From Seminavis robusta (lineage: Eukaryota; Bacillariophyta; Bacillariophyceae; Naviculales; Naviculaceae): a stretch of 64,000 nt of DNA. Positions 9,704 through 21,698 of this stretch are shown here, piece by piece. The position numbers and the translations under genes were made by a program. The notes below the pieces were generated by a model, which worked only from the letters and a program-made list of their open reading frames with translations, was not told the origin of the DNA and made no database searches. Numbering within the stretch: position 1 is the stretch's first letter; every line of letters begins with the position of its first letter. The stretch lies in NCBI GenBank assembly GCA_903772945.1, contig CAICTM010000204.1, forward strand, positions 1 to 64,000, given 5' to 3'.

Positions 9704-10226
9704 TTGATGCTATCCTACCGGTAGCTTGCTATCTAAATGCACTCCAGCAAATCAGAATGGGCGTTTTCTCCGTGAGCCTGTCGGTGGCATAAGAGAACAG
9801 CAGCTTGTCCTTCAGTTTCCCGCTCGTCTCTGTTTTGTCTTGAACCCTTTCATCCCCGTCGTGCTCAAATCATAGTGACAGAGACTACTAGGATGAGGGT
9901 CCAAACCAACGTCCAACAGAGCCTTTCTTCGGACCCCAGTCGTCACTGAATGAAGGTTCCGTAGTCTGGGCGTCTGGGCTAGGTCATTCGTGAGGGCAAA
10001 AGTACAGAATGGAATAAGCATATCACGAGAGATTGGTCTCCCACAGAAAGTGAATAACCCAATGAGGTTTGCCTACATGGAGCACGAACAACAGGAGAAA
10101 CAAATAGTTTAGCCTTTTCCTATCATAAAGTATCTGCACAGGTACACAGGCGTGGTTGGTCATTGAGGGGCCGCTTCTTCTGCCTCTAGTCCAGAGATCA
10201 GAGTCGTAAGCATCTCGTTCACCAGG
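9704..10226. other. Intergenic, no gene seen
   Basis: About 520 bases between the dehydrogenase-like gene and the TIR-like pseudogene. I see only short frames and one CCGGTAG motif. Confidence 0.4.
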
Positions 10227-12210
10227 TCAGCCTCGTTGTTGATTGATTGCGGCCATGATGGACTCTTCGTCATCGGGATTGGATGCATCCACTGCAAACC
10301 GTTCAATGGACTCCAGCTCCACTGATTCTCTCTTTTGGATCTGAGTGACATCCTTCTCCGCCTGGTTCCTTGCCAGCCCCAACCACATCTCCGTGATACA
10401 AAGATGTAAACCAAACAACAATATGGGGATGCAAAAGAAAAACAACACAAAAGCGAAAACCAGCTCCGCGATGTCACCCATGCCAAGGATGTTGGGCACG
10501 TAAAGACAGATGAGCGTGGGGGCTACGAGGATGGCCCAACAGCATGCGTAGAAAGCAGATGTTGCCACTAACTGGAAACCTATCCATGTATTATTACAGG
10601 AACGGACCAATGGATTGTTCGAGGAATCCATCCCCCGTGTATCCCTGACTGCGGCCGTGATCACGCCAAGAACAGCCGACAAGGCGAGACTGACAACAAG
10701 CACCAAAACAAGCATGAATGGGGAACAAAGGATATGCTCCGAGGACCGAATAAAGATAGAGTCCCATCAGCACAAAGGTGGCTTGTACTACTGGGCGGCG
10801 CATCCGATCTTCGATCGTCTTGCAGTGTCTTCGGAGCAGTTGGTTTCTAGCATCCATATCCAATCTCGCCCGATCACGGCACTCTGCCACTCTGCCTTGG
10901 ACCGTTGACAAGTACCTTTCATCGCCACAAATGCGGACGGAAAGATTCAGTTTCATGGCCAGAAAAGCCTCATAGCAACACCATAAACGGTTGAGAATGG
11001 GCACATTTTGTGTCGCAATCATAAGCACTTGCTTCACCAGACCGCTGTTGAGGGCGCAGGCAAAGGGGCTTTCGTGTAGGGTGGAGAGCATCTCAGAAAT
11101 GTCCAATGCTGTGGATTCGACAGAAAGCAAATGTAGGCAGCCTTACAGTCGTCAGGCCAGGCAGCCAGAAGATGGTTTGCCATTTCATAAATTTCTTCGT
11201 CCCACGCGTGAGACACAAAAAGATCTACATCCACCCCCGAGGGATTCTTCATCAGGAACGAACCGGCAGGTTTTGTATTTGTGACCTGGTTCTGTGGTAC
11301 TCCTCTACAGAGGTCTACACAGACCGGCGGTTACAAATACAAACCAGCCGTTATCGTTCCTAACAAAACGAACCGGCTACTTAGGGGCGGCTGTGCCCCA
11401 TCGGTCTCCGGTCGCTCTAAGTAACTGACCATCGGGCTGGCGGGCTTCGCCCTCCTTAAGCCCTCGGTCAGTTACTTAGAGGACCTCCGACCTCGGGTCC
11501 CGGCCTTTACCATCGGGCTTGCGCCCTCGGTCCCCTAAGTAACCAGGTTCGTTTTTTATAAGGCCCAACTCGACTTTTTGACCGCACCATGTTCTGCGAG
11601 GTTTCTCCAGCCGAGACCAGACTTGTGATAGTCCTTCCACCGCTTGTTGATTGCACCTCGTGTGAGAGGTTTGATGATTTGGTCATTGATTTGGTGGATA
11701 TGGGCCCACATTGGGGTCATTGAACTTGTCATCGCTGTACCGCTTTGGCACCATGGGGTGTACCGGTACTCTTTGCTGCACCCAGGGATAACTTTGGCGA
11801 CGCTTCGCTACGGTATGGATCCTTCATCTTTTTGAAAAACGATTTTGTCACAGTTGACCATGGGCTGTACTCCTTTCTGTCCCTCGAAGCTAAAACAGTT
11901 CACGCAATTTTCTATGGCTTCTGTCTCTTGTGCAAAGACAGCGTCGTTTAGGCACTCACCCAAATATATACTTTTCTTGCATCCCGGCCCAGGGCACTTT
12001 CGAATACATGCCTCGGTGGGTTCCCACACCGGAGCCGTTCGAGTCCAATACAGTAGCGTTCCTCCCAAACAGAATTTCAAAGGGAGAGCCGCCACCACAT
12101 ACAATAGAACTGTATTAGGGAGTAGCGCCAAGAAAGCCACATAATCAAGGCATCCCTGTGCAGCCCCGGAGGAGAGTGATTGTCCTCTGAGCTTTTCTTC
12201 TCTGGCTGCG
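10227..12210 (-). pseudogene. Decayed gene with TIR-like (SHAW-motif) domain and membrane helices, split by a foldback element
   Basis: Read on the minus strand, four blocks belong together. About 12210-11561 encodes a membrane segment (AFLALLPNTVLLYVVAALPL), a Cys-rich loop (CIRKCPGPGCKKS) and a Trp/Lys-rich stretch (INKRWKDYHKSGLGWRNL), with one in-frame TAG near 11811. Then comes the foldback element at 11254-11557. From 11252 the frame resumes with VDVDLFVSHAWDEEIYEMA, a TIR-like domain signature common in heterokonts. Two one-base shifts follow, near 11110 and near 10710, before a polytopic C-terminus ending at 10227 (AELVFAFVLFFFCIPILLFG). The shared reading sense across blocks shows one former gene. 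An upstream frame at 12249-12452 (ASQWGVTKEQFKEFVARV) may be its first exon. With a stop, two shifts and an insertion it is very unlikely to make a full protein. Confidence 0.72.
11254..11557. mobile_element. Foldback (MITE-like) element with nested inverted repeats
   Basis: The segment starts AGGAACGAACCGG and ends with AACCAGGTTCGTTTT, so the two ends are inverted copies around the core AACGAACC. It contains an outer arm pair 11254-11285 / 11330-11361 (about 32 bases, mostly paired), a second pair 11365-11387 / 11532-11555 (TACTTAGGGG cores), and an inner pair 11415-11430 / 11466-11481 that matches perfectly over 16 bases. It has no coding capacity. It interrupts the TIR-like gene on the minus strand. 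A target-site duplication is not evident. Confidence 0.75.
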
Positions 12211-12248
12211 CTCTCTTGGCATCACCATAGGTCGGATGGGATGCATTT

Positions 12249-12452
12249 TTAATCAACCCTAGCTACAAACTCCTTGAATTGCTCTTTTGTCACTCCCCAT
12301 TGAGATGCAGGGACCTCCTCTACTCGCTTCTCAGCGATTGCTCTCCGAGAAAGGCGCATCATTGTGTCAACTTCTTTGCGTTGATGTGAGACTTTCTGAG
12401 CTTGACAAAAAAATGTGCCTTCTGCGCTTTGTTTAAAAAAGATAACCCGCAC
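12249..12452 (-). CDS. Small ORF, possible first exon of the TIR-like pseudogene
   Basis: A 67-residue frame with a plausible protein-like C-terminal half (RRAIAEKRVEEVPASQWG, then KEQFKEFVARV). It sits just upstream of the decayed TIR-like gene on the same strand. I see no clean donor that joins it to the next block, so it may be an exon of that pseudogene or an independent small gene. Confidence 0.3.
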   Translation of the reverse strand: MRVIFFKQSAEGTFFCQAQKVSHQRKEVDTMMRLSRRAIAEKRVEEVPASQWGVTKEQFKEFVARVD

Positions 12453-12769
12453 CTTTCCCTACCAATTTGCAATTATCTCTCTGAGTACCGGTACAGTAAA
12501 TAGCTCGTCCAAGACGACGTCACTTAGGAAATTTTCTGTCGTTCATTTCAGATGCTTGAGCTTATGGCAATAATCTTCAGAACAAAAGATTTAAGAGGAA
12601 CTTTCCAAGTCTGATATCCAAGTCTGAACCCTGTCTCTTCACCGAACGCCAAAACCACAGCACCGGTACCAATTACCAATTGATCCCAGAAAAGGTGACT
12701 AAGGTGACACCACGCCAAGAAGTACACATCTCTCCTTCCGCCCCTCTCACCTTGCAAAAACAGATAACC

Positions 12770-13677
12770 ATGGCTCTATGCGGACGTTGCTGGTGTGTAA
12801 TGCTCTTGTGTATTGTTGTTGTTGTTTGGATGTCATTCGATTCCTTTCTCACTTTTGTTCGCACTGGTAGCTCTTATCCCCAGGGACAAATCTCCTTTTT
12901 TCCCACGATGATGGCACTTGCGGGCCTTCTGTGTACATTCTATGCGCTGCCCTGGACGCCTGGTGAATGGTTTTCGGGGGTGCACTTCATTTGCGTGCAT
13001 CCGGAGGACCAGGACTTCAGTTTTACCTGCCTTCCTTTGATTTTGGTGGACACCGACTATTGGTCCAGCGGCAGCCCCGACGAAGACGAAACCAAGCAAT
13101 ACTGTAGGTAATAGTTTGGAATGAAAAAACAAGAGAACTCATAGCCTGGATAATCTCATCATGTGGTTCTTGATTTACAGGGAAGATTCAGGTCGCCACA
13201 ATCTGCGCCATTTTGGCTGCTGTGATTGGTTGTATCGCCACAGTATATCTCTTTGGAGCCATTTGCTTCCACCTTGAGAAAGGCATGCTCAATCGCATTG
13301 CTGCAGGTTACACCGCTTGTGCAGCCTTTTCGGCTTTGACCTTTATCGCTGCATCGTGGGACCGTTGCGCCCAACTCGGCAACACCAGCGAAAGCTGCAA
13401 GACGGTGGTCCGTCTCGAGAAGGGTGCTGTTGCGGAAATCTTTGCCGCTTTTTTCTTTCTTGCGGCGGCTGTTGCCACTCTTAATTTTGCTCAATCAGTG
13501 GGAACCGGAAAAGTCCCAGGTGAGCCTGAGCCCAGTGGAACCATGAAAAGCAGCGACGAAGTGTTGCCTCTCGTCCAGCAACACAGCAACCCGCCTGCTC
13601 CACGTGTGGAAACCCCTCCCACCTCTCCTAGGCGATCATCCCGCCCGGAAGGCTCCAATGGTCTCCTCCATGCATGA
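12770..13677 (+). CDS. Four-helix membrane protein, copy A, two exons
   Basis: Exons are 12770-13103 and 13181-13677. The intron is 77 bases with donor GTAGGT and acceptor ACAG; the donor position was chosen by analogy with copy B. The product is 276 residues. Four hydrophobic segments are seen: about residues 9-30 (VMLLCIVVVVWMSFDSFLTF), 45-62 (MMALAGLLCTFYALPW), 115-140 (VATICAILAAVIGCIATVYL) and 205-225 (AEIFAAFFFLAAAVATL), with a fifth weaker one (GYTACAAFSALTFIAASW, about residues 155-172). The loop after the second segment holds paired Cys residues. The tail is Pro/Ser-rich and ends near PRRSSRPEG. The layout resembles tetraspan proteins such as claudins, but no family motif is convincing. 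It forms a tandem pair with copy B. Confidence 0.75.
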
Positions 13678-14133
13678 TTGCAGTGCGCAAAAGAAGGAAG
13701 CAGATGCTTGATAGGACTGATTGCAAGTTGATGAACAAAGATATAGCTAACTGTTATTGTATTTGAATGATATCATAGTGCTCCGAACCGATTGCAATAT
13801 TGCGATCGTCCCGCCCAAAAGCCCCCAATGGCATCTTCCATACATGAGTGTAGGGAGCACAAGAAGGAACAAATGCTTGCACCGTATGACTGATTGCCAA
13901 CTCTAGCCAAGTACCGGTATAACGTGGACAGATAATTTGCACTTCTTCAGACTTCTGTTTTTTTATAAAAATTAGAGAATGGTTGCAATAATATTGCAAT
14001 TTTCCTCTCTTCGTTAGCTAGCTAGCTACTAGTAAGTAGTAGGCATGTTTAGGCAGTTTTTTTTTTTGTTGGTAAATGGATACACCAAGCACCAAGGGCG
14101 CTACAGATGTACCATCTTCAAATCAAATTATTA
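13678..14133. repeat. Scrap of a third copy of the four-helix gene 3' end
   Basis: At about 13800-13890 the sequence CGATCGTCCCGCCC, followed by a CCCCAATGGCATC-like block and an AAGAAGGAACAAATGCTTG block, repeats the coding end and 3' flank of copy A (13634-13712). It is a diverged leftover of a further tandem unit or of an unequal exchange. Several CTAG tetranucleotides follow at 14017-14028. There is no gene of its own. Confidence 0.6.
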
Positions 14134-14270
14134 ATGGGGGGTTTAGAGTAGGGAAATTATCTACCGAAGCCAGCCGGGGCCAGGCTTAAGCAAAGAACAG
14201 TCGAAATTCGGGACTAGCTAGGTTCTGTGGGATCAGGGGCAAGAAAGTGAGGACTATTACGGGGGCCAAA
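14134..14270 (-). mobile_element. 5'-truncated LINE 3' end, copy 1
   Basis: These roughly 137 bases match the 3' end of the LINE fragment at 25057-25545 (shared blocks TTTAGAGTAGGGAAATTAT, GAAGCCAGCCGGGGCCAGGC and GGATCAGGGGCAAGAAA). Only the tail is present, as expected for 5' truncation during target-primed reverse transcription. It sits between the two four-helix genes. Confidence 0.85.
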
Positions 14271-14497
14271 TGGTTATGATTTAACAATGAGTACGCGAGT
14301 TTCTAAATGGAGGGAAGTGAGTAATTCAGTCTGATAGACCTGAGTCTGAACCTTGTCTATTCACAGAAGTTGCCACAGAACACATACGCAAACATGCAAA
14401 CATGGTTCAGTTTAGCTACCGGTCCTTCGGCCTGCAGGACCGGTACCATACCTTGCTACTGTACCAAGCAACCCTAAAATAGAAGACACCATCAGGC

Positions 14498-15474
14498 ATG
14501 CAAAGGAGCACACAACATCATCTCTCCTTCAGCCCCTCTCTGTCTCTCTCACCTTGCAACAACAAAAAAGATAACCATGGCTCCACATGGACGCTGTTGG
14601 TGCGTGATGCTCTTGTGTATTGTCATTGTTGCTCGGATTCGTTTCCTTTTCTCACTTTTGTTCACTCCGGTACGTACCGTAGCTCTTATCCCCAGGGACA
14701 AATCTCTTTTTTCCCCACGATGATGGCCCTTGCGGGCCTTCTGTGCACTTTCTATGTCTTGCCCTGGACGCCTGGTGAATGGTTCTCGGAAGTGCACTTC
14801 ATTTGTGTGAATTTTAAGGACCAGGACTCCATTGTTGCCTGCCTTCCTTTATTTTTGGTGAACACCGCCCATTCCAAGAGCGGCAGCCAATTCTGTAAGT
14901 CATAGTTGGGCATGAAAAGAGAGATCAAATCCAGATGATCTCATTGTGTGATTCTTGATTTGCAGGGAAGATTCAAGTTGCCACTGTCTGCGCCATTTTG
15001 GTGGCTGTTATTGGATGTATCACCACAGTCTATCTCTTTGGAGCCATTTGCTTCCACCTCAACAAGGGCATGCTTAATCGCATCGCCGCGGCTTATGGGG
15101 CTTGCGCGGCCTTTTCGGCTTCTTCGACCTGGATTGCCGCATCGTGGAACCCTTGTGCTGAACTCAGCAGAACCACAAGCTACAGCTGGTCCTGCAGGAG
15201 TGAGGTCCGTCTCGGGCAGGGTGCTGTGGCGGAAATCTTTGCGGCTTTCTTCTTTCTTGCGGCCATGGTTGCCACTCTTAAGTTTGTTCATTTGGTGGGA
15301 ACAGGAAAAATTCCAGGTGAACCCGAGCCCAGCAGATCCATGTCCAGCAGCGAAGAAGTGTTGCCTCTTGTCCAGCAACACAACAACCCCCCTCCTCCTC
15401 GTGTGGAAACCCCTCCTGCCTCTCCTAGGCGATCGTCCCATGCTCACGCGGAAGCCAAGGAAGCAAATGCTTGA
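14498..15474 (+). CDS. Four-helix membrane protein, copy B, two exons, altered N-terminus
   Basis: Exons are 14498-14894 and 14966-15474 (intron 71 bases, GTAAGT donor, GCAG acceptor), giving 301 residues from the first ATG of this frame. From SSYPQGQISFFPTMMALAGL onward it is close to copy A throughout, including the Cys-paired loop and the Pro-rich tail. The ATG at 14577 that corresponds to copy A's start lies in another frame and meets a stop. Relative to copy A, small insertions, including about ten bases at CCGGTACGTAC near 14665, shift the first helix out of frame. Use of ATG 14498 replaces the first helix with a Ser-rich stretch. It may be a recent pseudogene, a gene with a new N-terminus, or an assembly error. 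The upstream sequences of A and B are also similar, so the duplication included the promoter. Confidence 0.6.
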
Positions 15475-16078
15475 TTGGCATGATTGCAGATATATAATTG
15501 TCATGCTTTTGAAAAGTGAACCGTACTTATTGCAATTGATTGTCCTCTTTTCGTTAGTTCACGCGGCCACTGCTCAGGTGTCGACGCAGCGGTTCGATGA
15601 CGGTATATCGCCCGTCTGTCTGCAGCTAGCCTTCGCACCACAAGACCGTCCTGCAAAGGTCGTCGTTCCTCCCCGTGAGTCGGCTCTGTTTCGAAGCCGT
15701 AACCCGTCTCGTTGAAATGGCAGGGGCTCGCTCTCGGCAATCTCTAAAGGTCTCGCCGCAAGCAATATAGTAGTCCGTTGCTCCTTAGCCAGACCCACCT
15801 TTAAGATGCTTTGTGTTATCGTTACTATGTCAAGTTGTAAACTCGTTTGTGCTGGGCAAAGCAAGTGCCATGCCACGAAGCAAGGTGACAAAGGCTGAAC
15901 TGCCGGTTCGTCAAGCCCTTCGGAGCTTTGATTCCTTAACTGCGCTGAGGATGTGCGTGCATCGTTGGCATTTCATTCTGGTGTCTGAGACATCACGAGT
16001 AGATGAAGCTCGCCCCTGAAGCCTTTTCTTGCTTCGTTCAATGTGCCTCTGTGCGTCGAGGGCTATTATTCTTCTGTA
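15475..16078. other. Intergenic, no gene seen
   Basis: About 600 bases between the end of copy B and the stop codon of the RND-type gene. Short open frames on both strands have no recognisable features. Confidence 0.4.
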
Positions 16079-19000
16079 CTAAACTTCGTAGACGGTTTCG
16101 TATTCACCAGTGCGGGGAGAAGTCGACATAACCGCGGGCATCCTCTTGTCACCGTCATCGGAGGACGAATCAGACTCGGCAGTCACCTCGTTGCCATCCG
16201 AACTAGCTTTGCTGTCAAGCACGACAGTTGAACATGCTTCTTCCATTTCATTTGGCTCTGCATGTGTCACACCCTCAGGCCCCACGAGCGACAACAAGAC
16301 CGGTAGCAAGATCAAGCCGACACCACATCCCAGACAGACCATGGCCAGGAAGGATTTGAATACGACCATGAAAACAGTTGTGGAGCTAAAGGCCAGCGGG
16401 ATTACACCAATAAAGGTAGTCAATCCACCCAACAGAATGCTAGATCCCATGGTTTGGAGGGTGTGTTTCACCTTTTCGTGTCTGGTGGTAGCTTTCGATT
16501 CAAAGTACCTGAGAAGCATGTGCATCAAGAAATCTACTAGCAGTCCAATGGCCATGACGATGATGACATACGTAACAGCATTGATATGAATACCGGAATA
16601 TTGCATGGTACCTGCGTGCACATCATGATGACGAGGACAGTTTTGGTTAGCGCCGAAGCCAAAGATCGAAACCCAAGCACACAGCCTCGTCTAATACAGA
16701 CACTGCTAAACTCACCCAACAGCATGAAATAAAGAGCAATAATCAATGGCATCACAAAGGCAACGGCAGACCAATGCGGTATCAAGACAAATGCCACTGC
16801 ACTAACAGCCGCAACCCCGGAAACCGTGGTGAAGATCTGCGTGGGAGGAGGAAAGGTCGGTGGTGAGCAATCAAAAGTGGCTTGGTTTGAGTCCAATGAC
16901 AGCCAGTCTCTGAACCTACCAGTTCTTGGACACTGACAGCGTACAGTTCAAAGAAGAAGTACATGTCATCAAACGCAAAGAAAGACCAGTCCGTCTTGCC
17001 TTCTTGATTATTGATGGGTTGTCGCTTGGAAATATCCCGTTGATCCATGAGGAACGATACTTGATTGGCAACGGACTGCATGTCGATCTTTCGAAGGTAC
17101 AGATAGCATCGGGACGCGGTAATGAATCCGGTATCGGGATCACGTACAATGTCGGCTCCGTAGACATCCCGCACTTCTGGGATCGATAGCACCACATCAA
17201 TCTGTTCTTCAAAGCTAGCATCTTGCAATCCCAAGGCAGCGGACTGCTCGGCAAACTCGGGCGCATTGGCCATTTCGGCAAAGTCCCGGAGCCAAAAGAA
17301 CTCGGGAGGTGCGCCAATCTGATCCAGCTTGGACAACTCATCCACGTAGGTCATCATTTGTTGTTGAATCATTGGGTCCGATTGATCTTCGTGGCGAAAA
17401 TAGACTTGAATGCCCCGAAAGAGAGAACTGTAGTCATCAAAGGTGGAAAAGAAGGTCTTGACATGACTGCCTTTGGGGACGTAGTTCTCCACATTGAATT
17501 GTTGCGTGAGTTTGGTGGTAGAGTAGATGCATCCTGCCAGGTAGACGGTAAAGAAGATCAAGACAAACACCTTGACAGCTGGTTGGAGTAGTTTGTCGGC
17601 ATACCATTTCATGAATCGTTCGGAAAAGTTTTGCTGGTTGGAGATTGGTTGCGCGTTGTCGTCATTGCTCTCCTCCTCCTCCAAAGACGAAGAAGAGTCT
17701 GATTTGAGCATGCTATTGATTTGGTGTTTGTCCTCGTCGTCGTCTTCCTCTTCTTCTGCCAAGGAAATCCAAAAGCAAATATCCTTGCGTTTGGCTTGGA
17801 CTCGTCGTTCATCGAGTACCATCCAGGCAATAAAGTAGGTACACTGGTAGACAAAGTCGACCCCGATGCAAACGAATCCATAAATACAGAGCCATCGAAT
17901 GGCGGGGATGGAGGAAATGGCCCCAAGACAAAATGCCAACATGGTCGTAATGGTGGTCAAGGAGATACTGGATCCAACTTCCTGCATGGTTTCCTCGACT
18001 CGCGCTAGAATGGGTCCATCTCGTACAGGATCCTTTTTGGTCAATGAAGTTTGCCGTGAAGTCGAGTTGTTGTTGTTGCGTGAGGATGATGATGCTGCCA
18101 TGGACTTTCGAAAGTAGGCTCCTGTAATGATGAATGTATCATCCAATCTGGGAGTGGAGAGAGAATGACAAGGAGGAAGGTTAGAAATGACAGAAAGACA
18201 ACACTTCCTTTGCTTTTGTTTTGCACTGTACGTGTACTCACCCCACCCCGACAATAATGAATGGGACCATCATGGAAATGTTGGTAAATGGCACTCCGAT
18301 ACACCACATGAGTCCATATCCCGTCATGAGCGACATGCCAATGGTAGTGATACTAAAGAGGCCCACCAGTGCGCGAGATTGAATGGGATCCGCTTTTCGG
18401 TAGAATACCATGCAACAAAAGGAGACCATGATAAACATCATGACAACGACCAGATAGACGTCGCTGTAGACGGCTCGTTCAAATTCGAGCAGGTAGCTGT
18501 ACATGGTAAAGTATTCCAGCACAACGCCACCGGTAGCTTGCGTTGATTCTTCCCACTCAAGTCGCAGTTGTTTCATGCGCTCCAACAGGACCTTTTCGAG
18601 AGCATCCGAGTCGGCGCCCCGTTCGGGAAAGTCAATACTGATAATGTAGGATTGTGCCGTGGTCAAGATTTGTAGTTGCTGTGGGGATGATTGGATGCTG
18701 GAGAAGGAGGGTGAAGAAGAAGAGGAGGAGATTGTTCCTGTAGCATTGTTTGTGTTGGTAATATTTTCCATTTGATAATTTCCGAGAATGGCTTCGTGAA
18801 AGACAGGTGTTCCATCGGGAAATGTGGCATTGGACATGACTTGGGTAATGTATTCATCTTGTGCGGTAATGTTGTCGAGTGGCGTGAGTTCTTGCAACAG
18901 TTGTTGAATGTCGTGATTCCAAAACTGTGTGGCACTGGAGAGTTTACACGTCGGCTTGTTGGTCGCCTTGTCGAGATATGCCGATTGTTGACACGCATCG

Positions 19001-19500
19001 TCATAGCCCGGTGTGGATTGAATAGTATTCAATGCCGTGAACAGCATTTGCAGAGCCGTCGCTTGCAATACCGAATCTCCATTGCGATGCAAGAGTACGA
19101 GAAAGGGTCGGGTAATGGCAAATCCCGATTCTTGTGTGATCCATTCATGATGTTGTTCCGGCAAACTGCCAAAGGGTGTAAATATTTCTTGGTGATTGTA
19201 GACAATTTTAAAGTTGGTAAAGAATCCCGTGGCAATCAGAGTGAGCGAGAGAAAGGAGATGGTAGCAATGGTAGTCAAGGGATACGTGGCGGCCGTGAGA
19301 GCCATCTTGACGACACAGCGACGGAGCCATTGATGCAGCAGACCTTCCGTCATGTACGTCCATGTCTTGTTGACCACATGGGGGCGGATAGTGTCATTTC
19401 GTGTGCTGCTGTTCTTCTTCTTTTGGTTGTTCTTCTGGTTGTCCTGACTGAGACTCTCATCGTCAGACTCTTTGGTGTGGTCTTCAGCAGGTTGGCACAT
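16079..19500 (-). CDS. RND / Patched-family transporter with sterol-sensing-type domain, four exons
   Basis: Minus-strand exons are 19500-18242, 18147-16920, 16836-16716 and 16611-16079. All introns are GT-AG (94, 83 and 104 bases) and phases close exactly to 1046 residues. The protein has the doubled six-helix design of Patched, Dispatched and NPC1. Each half begins with a single helix (TIATISFLSLTLIATGFF; VKVFVLIFFTVYLAGC) and a large lumenal domain. The five-helix blocks carry the RND signatures GVGLDDTFI across junction 1 and GLLVDFLMH in exon 4; these hold the Asp residues used for proton or sodium coupling. Junctions fall inside conserved motifs, which supports the model. A lipid or sterol cargo is inferred by family only. 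The N-terminus is Asp/Asn/Lys-rich and cytosolic; the C-tail is acidic. Confidence 0.9.
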
Positions 19501-21698
19501 CTTGATAACAAGCTACCGGTAGCTACCTGTAGTGGGAGGTATAAGGATCAAAAGTCTCGAAAGAAGAGATTATGAAGGAAGCAGGTAGCTCTGTTCCTGA
19601 GGTCTGTAGCTGTCTTGTGGACTGAATCAGTGGAGTGTGCTGGTAGTATCCAGGACCAACAAAAAAGGAAAAGAGAGAAAGTGGCTCGAGTGCTTTTGAA
19701 TGAAGGGATGGATGACTTGTGGGGTAGAGCAAGCAGCAGTGCGCCTGATGAGCAGTGAAGAGATAACCTTGTAGAACTGACTCACTGGTGATGAATAATG
19801 TGGTAGGGTATGTATCCAGGACCGATAATAACACCAGAAAACTGAAATAATGCTTGCCCGGTCTGAACCTTGTGAAGCAGAGGGTCGAAAATAATAATAA
19901 TGCGTGTGCGTGTGATGGATGAATGAATGGTGGCTTTGTTTTTTTGGCATGGCCAAGCACTCGGGAAAGACCGGCGAAGATGAATCAGAACCAAACGCTC
20001 CACTTCAGCGACGACACCAACATCATCACACATCATCACGCCGCATGCAAACGGCAATTGCCTTGTCTGTCTGATGTGGGAAAAAGAAGAAGCAATGACG
20101 CTGAGTAAGTGAGTTGTGATGACATACGGCAACCAGGCAAACATACGAGCTGACGTGGCCTCCATTACTTACTGGGCAGTTTCCCTGGGTCACCTCAACA
20201 CGGTCAACGTCAGCAAAATGAAGGAAGCGAACATGGAAAACGTCAACCACCAAGACAAGGGCTTATGGATGCCTGCTGCTCGGAAATCAAGCTTCTTGGA
20301 CAGAGCAAGGCGACATTCACATTGTCATCCAAAGCATGCCACAACCGAAAAAGACGCAATGCAAGCAACGGCAGCCGCAGACCGCAACGAATGGACTCTT
20401 GGATACCCGCAACACACTCAGCACCAGCAACACCATGGCAGACCCAAAGACTTGGACGATGGACCAATGAGAGGGGACAATGGTAGACTGACTACAGTAC
20501 CTTGGGATCCGAACTTGCTTGCTTGCTTGCTTGTGTACCTACCTAACAAAGAAGAGCAAGGGCAACAAGCAAGAGAATGGTGAGACTTTGAGCGGAGAGA
20601 AAAAATAAAGAGCAAAGCACCATTGCTTTGGCCGCATGCACTGCATGTCACTTTCATTCAGCAAAGGCAAGGAGGACCAGCCTCGGAAAACTGACCCCTT
20701 CGCCTTCTCAAGGTTCAAACGAACTCCGAACTACTAATGACATGCATGCATGCATGCATGCGTACTCGTGGACCGTACCTTTGCGCGATGATGAGACAAA
20801 CTGGAGCGAACGTGAAACGACACCATTGCCAACGATTGCACGAGGACGAACCAGGCTAGCTATAGTAGGAGCAATAAGGCAAGAGATGGGTGAATGACGC
20901 GACCCGCCCAAACAGAAGAACCAACGTTACCTTGCACGAGGACGAACCAACCCATCTTGCTTGTCATCTTAATCGTAGGCCTTCGCAGCAATAGCAAGAG
21001 GATAACTTTAGATGCAAGTGACTACCTTCGCAGCAATAGCGAGAGGATCACACGGAAGCTGGCACGGACACGATGATGAGTGTCATTGTCGACGAACGAA
21101 TGATAAAGGAAATGAATGAGTGTTGTGTATGAGCGATGAATGAAAGAAGGGGCCAAAGGAAGGCTGCAACGAAACGCCCATTTTTGATTTTGAAATCAAA
21201 GTCAAAATCGAAATCGCGCTCACGAACCGTGGTCTTGGGTACGGGTTCATACGCTGCACTGCGCATCGATCGTTTCGATATCGTTTCAAAGTTTTGATAT
21301 CGTTTCGTATCCTTGAAGAACAAAAGAAACTTTTAAAAATTAAACTGTTTGGTTTTCGTTTTCGAAAAGCGAGATTACGGTACGTGCGTCCTCGAAGATG
21401 GTTTGGTTGCTCTGTGCGGCGTTTCATGCCTTGCCTTGCCACCAACTCGTTCAACCCTTCTGCCTTTCCACATTTGTGCTCCCTCGCATGGATAGGTGGG
21501 TCTCGAAGCCACCTGGTGCACCACACCGAACTTCAGATGCTTCCGACACTGGTTGGAATAAGACTAGTAGCTCCATCGGCAGATGCAGGAAGCCTTGACA
21601 GAGGGATCATATAAGCGAGCGAGATGCCACATCAAGTGTTGGAAACCGTGACGTGGGTAGTCGGAGGCATCACCATGATGTATTGTATCATCGTTCAC
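19501..21698. other. Intergenic, 2.2 kb, no recognisable gene
   Basis: Open frames exist on both strands (for example plus 20116-20583 and minus 19782-20165), but none shows domains, helices or splice structure. Simple repeats are present: GCTTGCTTGCTTGCTTG near 20514 and a TGCATGCATG run at 20742-20762. A short purine/pyrimidine-skewed stretch lies at 21182-21350. Confidence 0.4.

Noticed and set aside
14660-14680. A 13-base GTACGT...AG segment as an intron in copy B
   Set aside because: Far below any plausible intron length; it is better explained as a small insertion.
20116-20583. Plus-strand ORF of 155 residues
   Set aside because: No domain, biased composition and simple-repeat content; not supported as a gene.
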